Of a DNA stretch of 6,599 bases, positions 6,150 through 6,599 are shown one piece after another. The stretch covers positions 1 through 6,599 of the forward strand of contig RFJF01000138.1 in assembly GCA_003695455.1 (NCBI GenBank), given 5' to 3'. Below the pieces are notes generated by a model. That model made no database searches. It was not told the origin of the DNA and saw nothing but the letters and a program-made list of their open reading frames with translations. The position numbers and the translations under genes were made by a program. The stretch's first letter is position 1. Each line of letters begins with the position of its first letter. Source of the stretch: Chloroflexota bacterium. GTDB lineage: Bacteria; Chloroflexota; Anaerolineae; 4572-78; J111.

Positions 6150-6177
6150 AAAAAACCGCCCAAACAGGCGGTTTTTT
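6150..6177. terminator. Bidirectional intrinsic terminator shared by kinase operon and tRNA-Cys
   Basis: AAAAAACCGCC (6150-6160) and GGCGGTTTTTT (6167-6177) pair perfectly over 11 bases around the loop CAAACA. The G+C core is followed by six T on the plus strand and, by symmetry, six T on the minus strand. It therefore fits both the kinase transcript coming from the left and the tRNA transcript coming from the right. It lies 54 bases after the kinase stop and three bases past the tRNA 3' end. Confidence 0.93.
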
Positions 6178-6180
6178 GAG

Positions 6181-6252
<72 letters not shown>

Positions 6253-6282
6253 AAAATTCAAACAACTAAAAATTGCAGACTG

Positions 6283-6311
6283 ATTTTACCATCGCATCGG
6301 TTCTCCGTCAA
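6283..6311 (-). promoter_or_regulatory. Sigma-70 promoter for tRNA-Cys
   Basis: Read leftward, TTGACG (6311-6306) and TAAAAT (6288-6283) each match consensus at five of six positions with a 17-base spacer. Transcription should begin near 6276, giving a precursor with a 5' leader of about 24 bases for RNase P removal. No clear G+C-rich stringent discriminator is visible after the -10. Confidence 0.8.
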
Positions 6312-6329
6312 TTTTGTCTTGCTGACAAG

Positions 6330-6348
6330 AAACCGCAGGGGGCGGTTT
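6330..6348. terminator. Small hairpin, possibly a weak terminator
   Basis: AAACCGC (6330-6336) and GCGGTTT (6342-6348) pair perfectly around AGGGG. On the plus strand it is followed by only one more T before A. On the minus strand it is followed by TCTTGTC. It lies just upstream of the tRNA promoter, so it could insulate that promoter from leftward transcription arriving from beyond the right edge. The T-tracts are short, so the call is weak. Confidence 0.3.
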
Positions 6349-6599
6349 TAAACCGGCGCTCGGCTGTATCAAACATATCAAAAAAATTTAAACCAAGTCC
6401 GGTTGCCAAACCAATTCTTGAGCATAGTTTTTTTCTACAGTCATCCCGAAAATAGCAGATTCGATTTCAGTTACTTCCTGCTTTATATCTCAACCTTTTA
6501 TTGATAAGCTTGGGATGTTGTGTTGAACTGTATCCATTCTTGGAGAATTTATCAGGTTAACAGAACTAAACCTCCGAAAACAAAAATGATACACCACGT
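6349..6599. other. Intergenic stretch with no supported gene at the right edge
   Basis: This stretch is more A+T-rich than the coding parts. The only open frame of note, 60 codons from 6273 to 6455, begins inside the tRNA promoter and has no ribosome binding site, so I reject it. An ATG at 6588 near the edge also lacks a Shine-Dalgarno. I see no tRNA, repeat array or convincing promoter here. Confidence 0.5.

Noticed and set aside
6314..6328. TTGTC-TTGCT-GACAA small inverted repeat next to the tRNA -35
   Set aside because: The arms are only five bases and chance is a sufficient explanation.
6273..6455. A 60-codon rightward open frame after the tRNA
   Set aside because: It begins within the tRNA-Cys promoter region and has no ribosome binding site.

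Overview
The window looks like a piece of a G+C-rich bacterial chromosome. Coding density is ordinary, the promoters are sigma-70-like, and one tRNA gene has no encoded CCA end. A Chloroflexota-like source is my best guess, based on the PyrF-PyrE fusion, the archaeal/Chloroflexi-flavoured PyrD and the general protein style. That is inference; nothing here fixes the taxon.

Left part (1-3200): pyrimidine biosynthesis plus a lipid enzyme. A leftward pyrD (dihydroorotate dehydrogenase) runs off the left edge. A leftward pyrF-pyrE fusion (orotidine-5'-phosphate decarboxylase joined to orotate phosphoribosyltransferase) lies at 1721-3139. Together they cover the last three steps to UMP. Between them, on the opposite strand, sits a membrane fatty acid desaturase (585-1640), divergent from pyrD and convergent with pyrFE. 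An imperfect hairpin made of inverted 7-base units fills the convergent gap. pyrFE has a perfect TTGACA-17-TATAAT promoter, a good ribosome binding site and a TTG start.

Middle part (3201-6177): a more A+T-rich, apparently non-coding stretch of about 400 bases leads to a two-gene rightward operon. It contains a LacI-family repressor and a four-carbon acid sugar kinase (DUF1537/OtnK-type family). The operon promoter overlaps a perfect 19-base palindrome, and a second, PurR-like inverted repeat lies about 147 bases upstream. This suggests autoregulation, perhaps with looping. The usual partners of such kinases (PdxA2-like dehydrogenase, aldolase or decarboxylase, isomerase, transporter) are absent here.

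Right part (6150-6599): a strong bidirectional terminator is shared by the kinase operon and a leftward tRNA-Cys(GCA) with its own good promoter. The last 250 bases or so show no gene. I see no CRISPR array, insertion sequence, phage gene or defence system. The best leads are the domain make-up of the UMP synthase fusion and the self-contained repressor/kinase unit with its operator layout.
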